Source of the DNA: a virus
DNA: 56,544 bases
Strand: one strand, 5' to 3'
IMG/VR virus record: IMGVR_UViG_3300050132_000119
Location: 1-56,544 of that record
The stretch's first letter is position 1, and the number at the start of each line of letters is the position of its first letter. The translations under genes were made by a program, and so were the position numbers. This document shows, in pieces, positions 55,907 to 56,544 of the stretch. The notes under the pieces were generated by a model, which searched no databases, was not told the DNA's origin, and saw nothing but the letters and a program-made list of their open reading frames with translations.

Positions 55907-56544
55907 GGACCGGAATGTAACCAGTTTTTGAAAAATTTGAAAATATATTTTTGGGGATATCGGGTTTACTGTATCCAGGTATCTATTTGGGAGGGTGAAT
56001 TGCTGTGAAAAGGTAGCAATGGTGCCGAGGATATGTGTAACCCATTGTTTCAACTGCGTAGTAGATCAAGTCACCCATTGGGTAAATGATTTTCAAAATT
56101 ATGATTATCTGGTTCGGTACCGGAACCCATTTACCACAGCCCCAAAAACCCCCTCCCCCGGTACCACCCCACCCCGGTTAGCGCTTACTTCGCATCCGGG
56201 AAAACCCTCCCTAGGGTGACCCAGGACCCTCCAGACCTACCGGACAGGTGCGGCAGCGAATCTCGGGGCATCACTGAAGCTCAGACCCTTTGAGCCAGTA
56301 GCTGAGCCTCGATAGGGCGTGCCTATCTGTCACGCAACCCCATGGTTAACATAACGCCACTCAGATCAAGTACTGTAACAAAGGGGTGCATTGGATAGTC
56401 CGGGGCTATGAATTCAGTGTGTCTTGTCCCTGGGGATCAATGGAATACCAGAATACGCGGTGTCTTGTCTCATGGCGTCATATGTGAGCCAGTGGGACCG
56501 GAATTCCTTGATTCTGGGTGAACCCATGGGTTTTCGAGGGGGGG
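55907..56544. other. Non-coding tract beyond the terminase block
   Basis: No convincing gene is present on either strand over 638 bases; the open frames are short and lack protein-like composition. It holds an AT-rich part (55925-55955), ACCCATTG repeats (near 56040 and 56082), a GGTTC/GAACC hairpin around GGTACC (56111-56127), C-runs (56140-56175), and a repeated GTGTCTTGT (near 56420 and 56460). The place next to the terminase genes suits a packaging site or genome end, but this is not shown. Confidence 0.6.
56140..56175 (-). promoter_or_regulatory. Potential G-quadruplex (G-runs on minus strand)
   Basis: On the plus strand five runs of four or five C lie within 36 bases. The minus strand thus has five G-runs with loops of 1 to 7 bases, which meets the usual quadruplex pattern. 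It lies in non-coding DNA upstream of the leftward terminase operon. Confidence 0.65.

Noticed and set aside
55995-56219. Plus-strand ORF of 74 codons in the terminal tract
   Set aside because: Its composition follows the C-rich DNA, it has no clear Shine-Dalgarno and no domain.
56280-56340. Possible tRNA-like fold
   Set aside because: Short stems exist, but no T-loop, anticodon arm or acceptor pairing can be assembled.

Overview
The window reads as most of the genome of a tailed, short-tailed (podovirus-like) phage of a Gram-negative host. The basis is a large terminase, portal, scaffold, HK97-fold capsid, adaptor and P22-type tail proteins with no tape measure or sheath, a lysis cassette with an Rz/Rz1 spanin pair, and consensus sigma-70 promoters. 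A beta-proteobacterial host is a guess from gene style only. No integrase, CI-type repressor, tRNA, CRISPR array or IS was seen. The left edge cuts a gene inside a tandem repeat. The right edge lies in a non-coding tract beyond the terminase genes.

Layout. (1) 1-2052, plus strand: two beta-solenoid proteins (pentapeptide-repeat and hexapeptide-repeat) that share one C-terminal domain, with small ORFs. (2) 2054-4525, minus strand: primase-polymerase/helicase, divergent from a consensus promoter at 4696-4725. (3) 4754-14538, plus strand: replication and recombination module with RHH regulator, Cas4-like DUF2800 nuclease, cytosine methyltransferase, DUF2815 ssDNA-binding protein, family B DNA polymerase split in two by an HNH gene, DUF3310, VRR-NUC nuclease and SNF2-like helicase. 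(4) 14625-21588, plus strand: about two dozen small, mostly unknown early genes, nearly all joined by ATGA stop/start overlaps, with a TTGACA/TACAAT promoter carrying a perfect palindrome at 20687-20714. (5) 21575-36407, minus strand: Ala/Gln/Pro-rich candidate ejection proteins, tail hub, adaptor, Rz/Rz1, GH19 endolysin, holin and an S74 tail fibre. (6) 36426-39837, minus strand: a capsid operon bounded by a perfect sigma-70 promoter with a structured leader and by a UUCG-loop terminator, with an endonuclease VII-type gene inserted. (7) 39842-55906, minus strand: assembly genes (scaffold, GroES-like co-chaperonin, two N4 gp49/Sf6 gp66 paralogues), a Tad2-like (DUF2829) protein, LamG-like and repeat-bearing virion proteins, portal, two further low-complexity virion proteins (one with an ADP-ribosyltransferase domain), terminase and an envelope protein. 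(8) 55907-56544: non-coding tract with a quadruplex-type sequence.

How it fits together: early genes run rightward and late genes leftward, and the two arms converge with a 14-bp overlap at 21575-21588 and no visible terminator. The points most worth following are a short peptide motif, G-[AP]-L-[TS]-Q-[AST], present ten times in six candidate ejection/virion proteins at both ends of the late cluster; the two solenoid proteins with one shared tail domain; the split polymerase; and the methyltransferase gene whose second reading frame also looks protein-like.
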